Assembly (NCBI GenBank): GCA_041395905.1
Contig: JAWKZP010000010.1
Span: 121,711 to 185,710 of the forward strand
Reading direction: 5' to 3'
DNA length: 64,000 nucleotides
Origin: UBA7803 sp041395905
GTDB lineage: Bacteria; Pseudomonadota; Gammaproteobacteria; Pseudomonadales; Azotimanducaceae
The position numbers and the translations under genes were made by a program. The notes under the pieces are model-generated. The model was not told the DNA's origin. It ran no database searches and saw only the letters and a list, made by a program, of their open reading frames with translations. Positions 18,757 to 26,665 of this stretch are shown piece by piece (the stretch's first letter is position 1; each line of letters begins with the position of its first letter).

Positions 18757-20118
18757 TCAGTACTTGTAGGATTCTGGCTTGAACGGGCCGATCGGGTCCA
18801 CACCGATGTAGCGTGCCTGATCGCCCGTCAATCGCGTCACCACGCCGCCGAAGCCCAGCACCATGAGCTCCGCGACTTCCTCGTCGAGCTTCTTAGGCAG
18901 CACCTCGATGGTGATCGGGGCGCGCTGATTTTCCGGCTGGTCGGCCCAGCGCTGCTCGAACAGGTGCATCTGCGCCAGCACCTGGTTGGCGAACGAGCCG
19001 TCCATCACCCGTGACGGGTGGCCCATGGCATTGCCGAGATTCACCAGCCGGCCCTCGGAGAGCAGGATCAGATAGTCGTGCGGATCGTCGCTGCGGAAGA
19101 TCTGGTGCACCTGATCCTTGACCTTGTCCCAGCGCCAGTTGGCGCGCATGTAGGCAGTGTCGATCTCGTTGTCGAAGTGACCGATGTTGCAAACCACGGC
19201 ACCCCGCTTGAGCGAGCTCAGCATGGCGCTGTCGCATACGTTGACGTTGCCCGTGCAGGTGACGATGAGGTCCGTGTCCTTGAGCAGGCGCTGATCGATG
19301 TCCTCGACCTTGCCGGTGTTGCGTCCGCCCTGATAGGGCGAGACCACCTCGAAGCCGTCCATGCAGGCCTGCATGGCGCAGATGGGGTCCACTTCGGTCA
19401 CGCGCACGATCATGCCTTCCTGACGCAGGCTCTGGGCAGAGCCTTTGCCGACGTCGCCGTAACCGATCACCAGCGCGCGCTTGCCGGCCATGAGCATGTC
19501 GGTCCCGCGCTTGATGGCATCGTTGAGGCTGTGCCGGCAACCGTAGCGGTTGTCGTTCTTGGATTTGGTCACCGAGTCGTTGACGTTGATGGCCGGTACC
19601 CGCAGCTTGTCCTCGCGCAGCATTTCGAACAGCCGGTGCACGCCGGTGGTGGTTTCCTCGCTGATGCCGTGAATGCGCTTGAGCATGTCCGGATACTGCT
19701 GATGGATCATCAGCGTCAGGTCACCGCCGTCGTCGAGCAGCAGGTTCGCGTCCCAGGGCTTGCCGTCCTTGAGAATGGTCTGCTCGATGCACCACTCGTA
19801 CTCGGCTTCGGTCTCGCCCTTCCAGGCAAACACGGGAATCCCCGCAGCTGCCATGGCGGCCGCGGCGTGATCCTGGGTGGAGAAGATGTTGCACGACGAC
19901 CAGCGCACCTCGGCGCCGAGCGCCACCAGCGTCTCGATCAGCACGGCGGTCTGCACGGTCATGTGGATGCAGCCGATGATCTTCGCGCCCTTGAGCGGCT
20001 GGGTCTGCGCGTAACGCTTGCGCAGTGCCATCAGCGCGGGCATTTCGGCTTCGGCCAGGGTGATTTCCTTGCGGCCGAAGTCGGCCAGGCTGATGTCGGC
20101 AACCTTGTAGTCGGTCAT
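18757..20118 (-). CDS. ahcY: S-adenosyl-L-homocysteine hydrolase
   Basis: NAD-dependent SAH hydrolase, 453 residues, splitting SAH into homocysteine and adenosine and so completing the activated methyl cycle in the cytoplasm. Hallmarks: GCIHMTVQTAVLIETL, CNIFSTQDHAAAAMA, DDGGDLTLM, the NAD site VIGYGDVGKGSAQSL, NIGHFDNEID, and the C-terminal DPIGPFKPESYKY. ATG at 20118 follows AGGAG at about 10 bases. It lies 25 bases behind the ArsR-methyltransferase gene and likely shares its transcript, so it should be controlled by the operator at 21152-21181. Confidence 0.97.
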   Translation of the reverse strand: MTDYKVADISLADFGRKEITLAEAEMPALMALRKRYAQTQPLKGAKIIGCIHMTVQTAVLIETLVALGAEVRWSSCNIFSTQDHAAAAMAAAGIPVFAWKGETEAEYEWCIEQTILKDGKPWDANLLLDDGGDLTLMIHQQYPDMLKRIHGISEETTTGVHRLFEMLREDKLRVPAINVNDSVTKSKNDNRYGCRHSLNDAIKRGTDMLMAGKRALVIGYGDVGKGSAQSLRQEGMIVRVTEVDPICAMQACMDGFEVVSPYQGGRNTGKVEDIDQRLLKDTDLIVTCTGNVNVCDSAMLSSLKRGAVVCNIGHFDNEIDTAYMRANWRWDKVKDQVHQIFRSDDPHDYLILLSEGRLVNLGNAMGHPSRVMDGSFANQVLAQMHLFEQRWADQPENQRAPITIEVLPKKLDEEVAELMVLGFGGVVTRLTGDQARYIGVDPIGPFKPESYKY

Positions 20119-20143
20119 GATCGGTCTGCTCCTGTGTCGTGGT

Positions 20144-21085
20144 TCATGGTTTCGGGTTCTGATAGCAGTGAATCTGAATGTCGAAGCCGTTTTTCTGGGC
20201 CAGGTACTGGGCGTCGCAATGCGAAAAGCCCGCGTCGCTTGCCCAGCCGCCGAGCTCGTCGCTCTCGAAGCCGAGCCACAGATCGCCGCACGCCTGCCGG
20301 GCCCATTCGTTGTCGTGGCGGCCGAGTTCGGCCACCAGCAGCATGCCGCCCGGTTGCAGGAGCCGCTGCGCGTGCTGAAAAAACTGCTGCGGCGCGGCGA
20401 TGTGATGCAGCACCATGGCTGCAACCACCAGCTGGTACGTCGGGCGTGCCGGCAGGGCCTCGAAGTCGCACCGCTCCAGCCGCACGTTGTCGAGCGTTGC
20501 CACGGCGCTGGCGCTGCGGGCCAGCATGCCCGCCGCGCTGTCGATGCCGGTGACGCCGTCGAACATGGCCGCGAGCGCGCTCAGCAGCTGACCGTCGCCG
20601 GGACCGATTTCGAGCGCCCTGCCGCTGCCGAGCCCGTGGCGGCGCAGCAGATCCAGCACCACCGGCAGGTACACCTCGGGTTCGCAGATGCGCGCCTGGC
20701 TGGCTGCGAACTCGTCGGCATGCTCCTCGAAGAAGCGGGCGCTGCGCTGGCGCCGCGCCGCGTGCACGGCCTCGATGCGGCGCTCGATCGACGCCGGCAG
20801 GTCGATGGCGTCAGCTGCCGCCAGCAGGGCGCCGCGCAGCGGATCGCTGACGCTGGCCTGGCGGTAGAAGATGGCGTTGCCCTCCCGGCGCCGGGCCAGC
20901 AGCCCGGCACCGTGCAGCAGCTTCAGGTGGTGGCTGAGGGCCGGCTGCGCGACGTCGAGAATCTGACACAGTTCCAGCACGCCGTAGGAACCGTCGCGCA
21001 GCAGGCGCAGCACCTGACCGCGCACACGGTCGCCGGCGGCGCGGGTGACGCGCACGTACTGGTCGAGCTGGGCGGCGGCGGACAT
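20144..21085 (-). CDS. ArsR-type regulator fused to a SAM-methyltransferase domain (SahR-like)
   Basis: Two-domain protein, about 313 residues from the ATG at 21085. The N-terminal winged helix is ArsR-like (LRLLRDGSYGVLELCQILD, then QPALSHHLKLLHGAGLLARRREGN). The C-terminal Rossmann methyltransferase domain has LEIGPGDGQLLSALA. This architecture next to ahcY is that of SahR, a repressor whose methyltransferase-like domain senses SAH (established for the family). The perfect inverted repeat upstream supports autoregulation and control of the divergent aminotransferase. An enzymatic methyltransferase role is a weaker alternative. The exact start is uncertain since the RBS is poor. Confidence 0.85.
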   Translation of the reverse strand: MSAAAQLDQYVRVTRAAGDRVRGQVLRLLRDGSYGVLELCQILDVAQPALSHHLKLLHGAGLLARRREGNAIFYRQASVSDPLRGALLAAADAIDLPASIERRIEAVHAARRQRSARFFEEHADEFAASQARICEPEVYLPVVLDLLRRHGLGSGRALEIGPGDGQLLSALAAMFDGVTGIDSAAGMLARSASAVATLDNVRLERCDFEALPARPTYQLVVAAMVLHHIAAPQQFFQHAQRLLQPGGMLLVAELGRHDNEWARQACGDLWLGFESDELGGWASDAGFSHCDAQYLAQKNGFDIQIHCYQNPKP

Positions 21086-21151
21086 GGCGGGTGCCCCGAT
21101 GAAGCTGGCCTGGAGGCCGGATGACAGGAGGCGCATCCTAGCAGCGCCCGG

Positions 21152-21181
21152 ATCCAATATCAAAAAATATTGATATTGGAT
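21152..21181. promoter_or_regulatory. Perfect 11-bp inverted repeat, putative SahR-type operator
   Basis: ATCCAATATCA (21152-21162) and TGATATTGGAT (21171-21181) are exact reverse complements around the 8-base A/T spacer AAAAATAT. The A/T-rich repeat stands out in a GC-rich region, 67 bases before the ArsR-methyltransferase start and 28 bases before the aminotransferase start. Size and symmetry fit an ArsR-family dimer site controlling both directions; assignment to the neighbouring regulator is inferred. Confidence 0.75.
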
Positions 21182-21209
21182 TGCAAGGGCCTTGTGTCAG
21201 AATGCGCCG

Positions 21210-22388
21210 ATGCATCAGCCCAGTCACAGCGCGCTCGCGGGGCCGGTGCCGGACAGCAAGCTGCCCGGCGTTCAGACCACCATATTCACCGTGATGAGCG
21301 AACTCGCCCGCGAGCACGGCGCGCTCAATCTTTCCCAGGGATTTCCCGACTTCGACGGACCTGCATACCTGCTCGAGCGGGTTCAGCACTACCTTACCCA
21401 CGGGCACAACCAGTACGCGCCGATGATGGGCGTGCCGGCGCTGCGCGAGGCCGTGGCCGGCAAGGTTGCGGATCTGTACGGATTGCTGTTGGACGCGAAC
21501 ACGGAGGTCACGGTCACTTCCGGAGCCACCGAAGCGCTGTTCTGCGCCATTGCCGCGGTGGTGGGTCGGGGCGACGAGGTCATCGTGTTCGACCCGGCAT
21601 ATGACAGCTACGAGCCGGTGGTGACTCTCCAGGGCGGCATCACGCACCACGTGCCGATGCGGCCGCCGGCCTACCGCATCGATTGGGACCGGGTAGCGGA
21701 TCTGGTCAACGATCGTACCCGGCTGATCATCTCCAACACACCGCACAATCCTTCCGGCACGGTATGGGACGCGACGGACATCGCAGCGTTGCGGCAGGTG
21801 GTGCAGAGCAGACGGATCTTCCTGCTCGCCGACGAGGTCTACGAGCACATCATCTTCGACGGTCGCGAGCACGTCAGCCTGTGCCGTTACCCGGATCTGT
21901 TTGCCCGCAGCTTCGTGGTGTCCTCGTTCGGCAAGACCTATCACACCACCGGCTGGAAGATCGGCTACTGCGTTGCGCCGCCTGCGCTGACCGCCGAGTT
22001 CCGACGCATCCACCAGTACGTGACCTTCACCTCGAATACCCCGGTGCAGCTCGGTCTCGCGGATTTTCTGCAGGCCCACCCCGAGCACCATCGGCAGCTG
22101 CCGGACTTCTATCAGGCCAAGCGGGATCGGTTCTGCAGCCTGCTCGGCGGGTCGAAGTTCCGCCTGGTTCCGAGCGGGGGCACGTACTTCCAACTGCTCG
22201 ATTACTCCGAGCTGTCCAACGAATCGGACACGGAGCTCGCGGCTCGGCTCACGCGCGAGGCGGGTATCGCCGCGATTCCGGTATCGGTGTTCTATCAGCG
22301 TCCGACGCCGGACCGTATGCTGCGATTCTGTTTCGCCAAGGACGATGCCACCCTCGTGCGCGCGGCGGAGATTCTGTGCGGCCTCTGA
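21210..22388 (+). CDS. ybdL: Methionine aminotransferase (YbdL-type, PLP-dependent)
   Basis: Class I/II PLP aminotransferase, 392 residues, cytoplasmic. Close in pattern to E. coli YbdL along its length: SKLPGVQTTIFTVMSELA, LNLSQGFPDFDGPAYL, NQYAPMMGVPALREAV, NTPHNPSGTVW, and the PLP lysine in SSFGKTYHTTGWKIGY. YbdL interconverts methionine and 4-methylthio-2-oxobutanoate. ATG at 21210 is chosen; an in-frame TTG at 21192 lies closer to the operator. It faces the SAH-responsive regulator and ahcY, which fits a methionine-cycle role. The omega-amidase gene that normally follows is broken. Confidence 0.9.
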   Translation: MHQPSHSALAGPVPDSKLPGVQTTIFTVMSELAREHGALNLSQGFPDFDGPAYLLERVQHYLTHGHNQYAPMMGVPALREAVAGKVADLYGLLLDANTEVTVTSGATEALFCAIAAVVGRGDEVIVFDPAYDSYEPVVTLQGGITHHVPMRPPAYRIDWDRVADLVNDRTRLIISNTPHNPSGTVWDATDIAALRQVVQSRRIFLLADEVYEHIIFDGREHVSLCRYPDLFARSFVVSSFGKTYHTTGWKIGYCVAPPALTAEFRRIHQYVTFTSNTPVQLGLADFLQAHPEHHRQLPDFYQAKRDRFCSLLGGSKFRLVPSGGTYFQLLDYSELSNESDTELAARLTREAGIAAIPVSVFYQRPTPDRMLRFCFAKDDATLVRAAEILCGL

Positions 22389-22642
22389 CCCTGGCACTGA
22401 TCCAGACCGACACCCACTGGCACGAACCGCGCACTGTTCGACAGCGATCTGGAGGACGTGCACGGCGACGTGCAGATCGTGGTGCTGCCGGAGATGTTCA
22501 GCAGCGGATGCACCAATGCGCCGGAACAGGTGTCGGAGCCCAGGGATGGACCTACCGGGCGCTGGCCGCATACCGGGACGACTTTCCGGCGTGGCAGGAC
22601 GCCGGTCCATTCGAGCTCAGCAGTAGAGGAGAAGCTTCATGA
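22376..22642 (+). pseudogene. yafV: Decayed omega-amidase (YafV-like) remnant
   Basis: Remains of a carbon-nitrogen hydrolase reduced to about 265 bases from an expected 800. A GTG at 22376 overlaps the aminotransferase stop and gives LTLALIQTDTHWHEP, the family's first strand. After a loss of a few bases near 22427-22434 the frame changes to LFDSDLEDVHGDV and QIVVLPEMFSSGCT, which contains the catalytic Glu. Near 22537-22550 a large internal deletion joins this to the C-terminal tail WTYRALAAYRDDFPAWQDA in the original frame. The catalytic Lys and Cys regions are gone, so it cannot be active. Omega-amidases repair the alpha-keto amide made by glutamine-dependent transamination, explaining the old pairing with the aminotransferase. 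Confidence 0.85.
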
Positions 22643-23007
22643 ACCAGAACCCGAGCCTTCGTCGCAATGCCCGCAGTCGGCTGACCGCCGTCGGGCTCGT
22701 GCTCGCCACGCTGCTGGCGGGCTGCGGCGACTCCGACGGCGCGTCCGGCGCCGCGGCGGCCGCGCACCCGGGCGAGCAGACCTACAACCGCTACTGCTTC
22801 TCCTGCCACGCGGCGGGCGTGGCCGGCGCGCCGCGCGTGGGCGACGCGGTCGCCTGGGCGGCGCGCGTCGACAAGGGCCGCGAAGCCCTGCTGCAGTCGA
22901 CCATCACGGGTATTCCGCCGGGAATGCCGGTGCGCGGGCTGTGCACCCAGTGCAGCGACCAGCAGCTTGCGCAGGCCATTGACTACATGGTTTCGCACAG
23001 CCAGTGA
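22639..23007 (+). CDS. c-type cytochrome lipoprotein (cytochrome c5-like)
   Basis: Exported mono-haem cytochrome, 122 residues. An N-terminal signal with lipobox LLAGC predicts a lipid anchor. The haem site CFSCH follows, then a Met in the PPGMPVRG segment as probable axial ligand, and a later Cys pair (GLCTQCSDQQL) typical of the cytochrome c5 group. RBS AGAGGAG precedes the ATG, which overlaps the stop of the decayed amidase frame. It probably carries electrons in the periplasm; its partner is not evident. Confidence 0.88.
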   Translation: MNQNPSLRRNARSRLTAVGLVLATLLAGCGDSDGASGAAAAAHPGEQTYNRYCFSCHAAGVAGAPRVGDAVAWAARVDKGREALLQSTITGIPPGMPVRGLCTQCSDQQLAQAIDYMVSHSQ

Positions 23008-23144
23008 GCGATCTCACCGCGATCTGGTCAATTGCGCCGGGCGGCGCCCGTCGCGGCATCGGCTTGTCCTTCGATTTCAAAGGGTTGCGGTTGGCGCGGA
23101 TTCTGCATGGCGATGCCTGGACGTTCGTTGAGTTCTGCAGGTGA
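23004..23144 (+). CDS. Small ORF (46 aa) coupled to cytochrome c gene
   Basis: A GTG overlapping the cytochrome stop (GTGA) opens a frame of 46 codons: MSDLTAIWSIAPGGARRGI, a middle section with LSFDFKGLRLARIL, then DAWTFVEFCR. It ends 6 bases before the LRAT-like gene. No homologue is recognised. The stop/start overlap and absence of any other content in this 140-base gap argue for translation, but it may equally be the remnant of a larger gene lost in the same decay as the amidase. Confidence 0.35.
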   Translation: MSDLTAIWSIAPGGARRGIGLSFDFKGLRLARILHGDAWTFVEFCR

Positions 23145-23150
23145 TTGCTG

Positions 23151-23576
23151 ATGACCCGTTATCGACCGGGCGACGTGGTCGCCCGCCGCAAGGGACTGGT
23201 GATGCACAAAGGTGTGGTGTTGCCGGACGGTAACATCCTGCACAACACGCCGGGGCGCGGCGAGCACGTGTCCTCGCCGCGCGAGTTCAGCGCCGGCCGG
23301 CGGCTGTATGTCACCAGCCGCCGTGACCAGCATCCGGGCTGGCGGCCCGGCGTGGCGCCGCGCACCGGGGCCCGCTACAACCTGTTCACCAACAACTGTG
23401 AACACACGGTTTCACGCGCGACCCACGGGCAGCCGGAGAGCCCGCAGCTGCGCAGCTGGGTGGTGGGGCTGGGCATTGCGGCGCTGACGTTTGCCGTCAC
23501 CAGGCATCCGGGTGCCACCGCGGCAGGCTACGCGATGGGTCGCTCGGTGGGGCGCCGTCTGGGACGCGCGCGCTGA
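23151..23576 (+). CDS. LRAT/NC-domain protein (NlpC/P60 superfamily)
   Basis: Protein of 141 residues with an LRAT-type fold. The catalytic His is in MHKGVVLPDGNILHNTP and the catalytic Cys in NLFTNNCEHTVSRA, matching the H...NCEH signature of lecithin:retinol acyltransferase-like and H-Ras-like suppressor proteins. A hydrophobic C-terminal segment (WVVGLGIAALTFAV) suggests membrane attachment. ATG at 23151 follows AGGTGA. Family members act as phospholipid acyltransferases or thiol hydrolases; the bacterial role is unknown. Its 3' end overlaps the convergent pseudouridine synthase gene by 80 bases. Confidence 0.78.
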   Translation: MTRYRPGDVVARRKGLVMHKGVVLPDGNILHNTPGRGEHVSSPREFSAGRRLYVTSRRDQHPGWRPGVAPRTGARYNLFTNNCEHTVSRATHGQPESPQLRSWVVGLGIAALTFAVTRHPGATAAGYAMGRSVGRRLGRAR

Positions 23577-24216
23577 AGCTGCCGAATCCGGGCACCACCA
23601 GGCGGTGACAGTGCAGCAGCAGGCGTGACGCCTGCTGATCGGGCGCGCCGGGACGGCCGTAGAGATGGTCGCCGAGTATCGGATGGCCGATCCAGGCCAG
23701 GTGCACGCGCAGTTGGTGGGTGCGGCCGGTACACGGGTTCAACGCCACCAGGCAGCGCCCGGCAGGGCTCGCGAGGACGCGCAGCCGCGTGCGGCTCGGG
23801 TGGCCTTCGCGCTGCTCGCTGCCTGGCGCCAGGCGCCAGCCGTGCTGCGTCTCCGTGATCGCCGCGCGCTCGCCGGCCACCCGGTAGCGGCTCTTGCGGC
23901 CCTTGCGCAGTGGCAGGTCGATGACCCGGGTGCGCCCGCTGGCGAGCTGACCCTGCACCCAGGCAATGTAGTATTTGCGCACCTCGTGGCGCTGGAACAT
24001 CCGGGTCAGTCGGCTCTGCGTCGCCTGGTTCAAGGCGATCAGCAGAACGCCGCTGGTGCCCTTGTCGAGTCGATGTACCAGGAACGGCTTCGCCTGCAGC
24101 GCTTCCGGCAGTGCGTCCCAGAGGCAGGACGCACCGGAGCGGTCGGCCAGCAACGAGATCCCTGCGGGTTTGTTCAGCACCGCGAGGTTCGTGTCGCGGT
24201 GCAGGACCTCAAGCAC
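23497..24216 (-). CDS. RluA-family RNA pseudouridine synthase
   Basis: Pseudouridine synthase of about 239 residues without an N-terminal S4 domain. The catalytic Asp lies in HRLDKGTSGVLLIALN; other marks are VLNKPAGISLLADR, RKYYIAWVQG and CTGRTHQLRVHLAWIGHPI. The GTG at 24216 overlaps the M28 peptidase stop (GTGCTTGA), giving translational coupling. The C-terminal tail after VVPGFGSFSA is an extra Arg/Pro-rich stretch that reads across the end of the convergent LRAT gene, so it may be non-essential. It modifies a uridine in tRNA or rRNA; the target cannot be named. Confidence 0.88.
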   Translation of the reverse strand: MLEVLHRDTNLAVLNKPAGISLLADRSGASCLWDALPEALQAKPFLVHRLDKGTSGVLLIALNQATQSRLTRMFQRHEVRKYYIAWVQGQLASGRTRVIDLPLRKGRKSRYRVAGERAAITETQHGWRLAPGSEQREGHPSRTRLRVLASPAGRCLVALNPCTGRTHQLRVHLAWIGHPILGDHLYGRPGAPDQQASRLLLHCHRLVVPGFGSFSARVPDGAPPSDPSRSLPRWHPDAW

Positions 24217-25477
24217 GGGCCAGGGTGCTGGCGACGTCGAGCATGGCTTCGGTGAGCGCGGCGGTGCGCTCGACGTCGACCGCTTCCGGCCAGCGATCGT
24301 CGGGGTGATGAAACAGCGGATTGTCGCCCAGCAGCGACACATATTGCCCGCCGCCGTCGTAGATGTTGCGCGCCTCGCCGTAGGGGCGGGACTGCACCGG
24401 CGTAACGTCCAGCTCCTTGCGCTCGACCGACAGACCGGCGCTGCGTTCGATGGCACCGAGCCCGAGCTCGAGCAGTGCCGCATCCGACGCCTGGTAGCGG
24501 ACGCGACCGCCGCGGGCGGCGAAATTGGCGCCCAGGTGCAACCAGGCGCGGGCACCGGCGATCAGCGCCTGGTGCTCCTCGAGGTAGCGCTCGAGGCCGA
24601 CGTGTCCCAGTTCGTGGCCGGTGTTGGCCGTGAACAGGACAGTCCGCTCGGGTTGCTCGTCGGCGAAGCGACGCAGGCACTCGAGCCATACGGTGATGCC
24701 GCCGCCGCGTTCGGACGTGCAGATCCACCAGGCGCTGCGCGGCGTCATGATCACCAGCGGCGCGAGGTCCTTGCGGCTGCCTTCGATGCGCGCTTCGACG
24801 TTGCTCGCTTCGGTGTCCTCGAAGGTCACGTACGCGGTGAGCTCGACCTCGCCACCGGCGTTGGCGAGCTCGTCCAGCCATGCGCCTTCCTCTGTGGCCA
24901 CCTGCAGCACGGGTGGGCCGAACGGCTCGCGCCAGTCGTCGGCATTGAGCAGCGCGAGCCCCGGCTTCACGGGCTCGCCCAGGGCAACGGCAACAATGGC
25001 CTTGTGCGCGCCTTCCCGGCGCGCGCGTTCGAGTCGCTGGTTCTCGGGATGGCCGGCAAACGGGCTGAACCTTGCGAGCCCTATGGGGGCGTCGCTGCCC
25101 AGAGCCCCGATGCGGCCGCGCAGCCCGGCGGCATCGGTATAACCACCGTCGAACAGCGGCACGCCCTCGGCCCACTGACCATCGGCGCGGACGCGGCAGT
25201 CCTGAGGTACCCGGCGCCGGAACGGAAACGACTGCACCAGCGGCTCCACACCGGCGGCGCGGACCGCATCGGCGAGCCAGCGCGCGGTGTGCGCATCGCC
25301 CGCCGTGCCCGTGCGGTGATCGGTGATCCGATCCCAGCCCTGGATGTCGGCGATGACGCGGCTGAACATGGTGGGGCCCTCCCGGTATGGTGCCGTGGCG
25401 CCGTGCGCCCCACGGGGTCCCAGGGCGGCGGCGATGCAGCCTGCGAGCAGGCCGGAAAACTGTCTGCGCGTTGCCAT
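24209..25477 (-). CDS. M28-family metallopeptidase-like protein, Tat-type signal
   Basis: Exported protein of 422 residues. The N-terminus MATRRQFSGLLAGCIAAALG has a twin-arginine motif (TRRQFSG), implying folded export. The fold is that of zinc aminopeptidase family M28 with a PA-like inserted region. Family segments are TPRSAWWICTSERGGGI, FTANTGHELGHVGL (His-Glu), AWLHLGANFAARGG, and the late DNPLFHHPDDRWPEAVD carrying a His-Asp pair. It probably cleaves peptides in the periplasm, though ligand spacing is atypical and activity is not certain. Divergent from the dehydrogenase gene. Confidence 0.8.
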   Translation of the reverse strand: MATRRQFSGLLAGCIAAALGPRGAHGATAPYREGPTMFSRVIADIQGWDRITDHRTGTAGDAHTARWLADAVRAAGVEPLVQSFPFRRRVPQDCRVRADGQWAEGVPLFDGGYTDAAGLRGRIGALGSDAPIGLARFSPFAGHPENQRLERARREGAHKAIVAVALGEPVKPGLALLNADDWREPFGPPVLQVATEEGAWLDELANAGGEVELTAYVTFEDTEASNVEARIEGSRKDLAPLVIMTPRSAWWICTSERGGGITVWLECLRRFADEQPERTVLFTANTGHELGHVGLERYLEEHQALIAGARAWLHLGANFAARGGRVRYQASDAALLELGLGAIERSAGLSVERKELDVTPVQSRPYGEARNIYDGGGQYVSLLGDNPLFHHPDDRWPEAVDVERTAALTEAMLDVASTLARA

Positions 25478-25575
25478 AGGTCAGCGCCTCCTCGCCGTCC
25501 CTCCGCTGGTCTCAGTGATGGCGCGCAAAGTAACATAGCCCGCTGACGCGGCATAGAAACATGGGGGAGAGTACG

Positions 25576-26658
25576 ATGCGGGCAGCGGTCATGCGGGCAG
25601 GTTCCATCGTCACGGAGGACGTGGCGGCGCCGCGTCCCGGCGAAGGCGAGGTGCTGGTCAGGACGCTGGCGTGCGGGATCTGCGGCTCGGATCTGCACGT
25701 GCTCGAGCATACCCATCAGTTCGCCGAGGCGTCAGAAGGCGCGCTTGGCAGCAGCATCGATCCCGGCCGCGACATGGTCATGGGGCACGAGTTCTGTGCC
25801 GAGATTCTCGACTACGGGCCGGGAACCAGCCGGCACCTGGCGGTCGGCACCCGGGTCTGTTCGGTGCCATCCATCATTCGCGATCGCCAGCCCATGCCCG
25901 TGGGCTACTCCCACGAGGTACCTGGCGGCTATGCCGAGCAGATGGTGCTGACCGAGGCGCTGCTGCTGCCGGTTCCCAACGGTCTGTCCACCGAGCGCGC
26001 GGCCCTGACCGAACCCATGGCGGTAGGTTGGCATGCGGTACAGATGGCGCGACTCTCCAGCGACGACGTCCCGCTGGTGATCGGCTGCGGTCCGGTCGGT
26101 CTGGCGGTGATCAACGCGCTCAAGTTTCACGGCGCAGGGCCGATCATCGCCGCCGATTTCTCGCCGGCGCGGCGGCGGCTGGCCGAGGCCCTGGGCGCGG
26201 ACGTGATCATCGATCCGGGCGAGCACTCGCCGTATGCCGCCTGGCAGGATGCTGCCCGTGCCAGCACTCAGGGGCTGCGCACCGAGGTGAACCCGCTCAC
26301 GGGTGACAAGCTGCTGCCGCCGGGCGTGTTCTTCGAGTGCGTCGGCGTGCCCGGTGTCATCGATCAGATGATGGTGGGCGCGCAGCGCGGCTGCCGGTTC
26401 GTGATCGTCGGCGTGTGCATGGAGCAGGACCACATCCGTCCGCTGCTGGGCGTGAGCAAGGAGCTCAACCTGCAGTTCGTGCTCGGCTACACGCCCGAGG
26501 AGTTTGCCGCGACGCTGGGACACATTGCCGATGGCCGCCTGGACGTCGATCCGTTGATCACCGGTCGGGTAGGTGTGTCCGGCGTCGCCGAGGCGTTCCG
26601 CGCGCTGAAGAATCCCGAGGCGCACGCCAAGATCCTGGTCGAGCCCTGGCGGGAGTGA
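25576..26658 (+). CDS. Zinc-type alcohol dehydrogenase family protein (MDR)
   Basis: Medium-chain dehydrogenase/reductase, 360 residues, cytoplasmic, using NAD(P). Catalytic zinc ligands are seen in CGICGSDLH and GHEF (with the following Glu). The cofactor fold is at VIGCGPVGLAVINALK, and ADFSPARRRLAEALGADVII follows. The four-Cys structural zinc lobe of classical ADHs is missing after GHEF. The ATG at 25576 is preferred over 25561 because GGGGGAGAG lies just before it. Only 7 bases separate it from oxyR, so the two are probably co-transcribed. The substrate is unknown. Confidence 0.88.
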   Translation: MRAAVMRAGSIVTEDVAAPRPGEGEVLVRTLACGICGSDLHVLEHTHQFAEASEGALGSSIDPGRDMVMGHEFCAEILDYGPGTSRHLAVGTRVCSVPSIIRDRQPMPVGYSHEVPGGYAEQMVLTEALLLPVPNGLSTERAALTEPMAVGWHAVQMARLSSDDVPLVIGCGPVGLAVINALKFHGAGPIIAADFSPARRRLAEALGADVIIDPGEHSPYAAWQDAARASTQGLRTEVNPLTGDKLLPPGVFFECVGVPGVIDQMMVGAQRGCRFVIVGVCMEQDHIRPLLGVSKELNLQFVLGYTPEEFAATLGHIADGRLDVDPLITGRVGVSGVAEAFRALKNPEAHAKILVEPWRE

Positions 26659-26665
26659 CCGGGCT

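Noticed and set aside
25478..25575. Possible OxyR site in the gap before the dehydrogenase/oxyR pair (two ATAG elements).
   Set aside because: The ATAG elements are 18 bp apart instead of the 22 bp required, and no CTAT partner is present.
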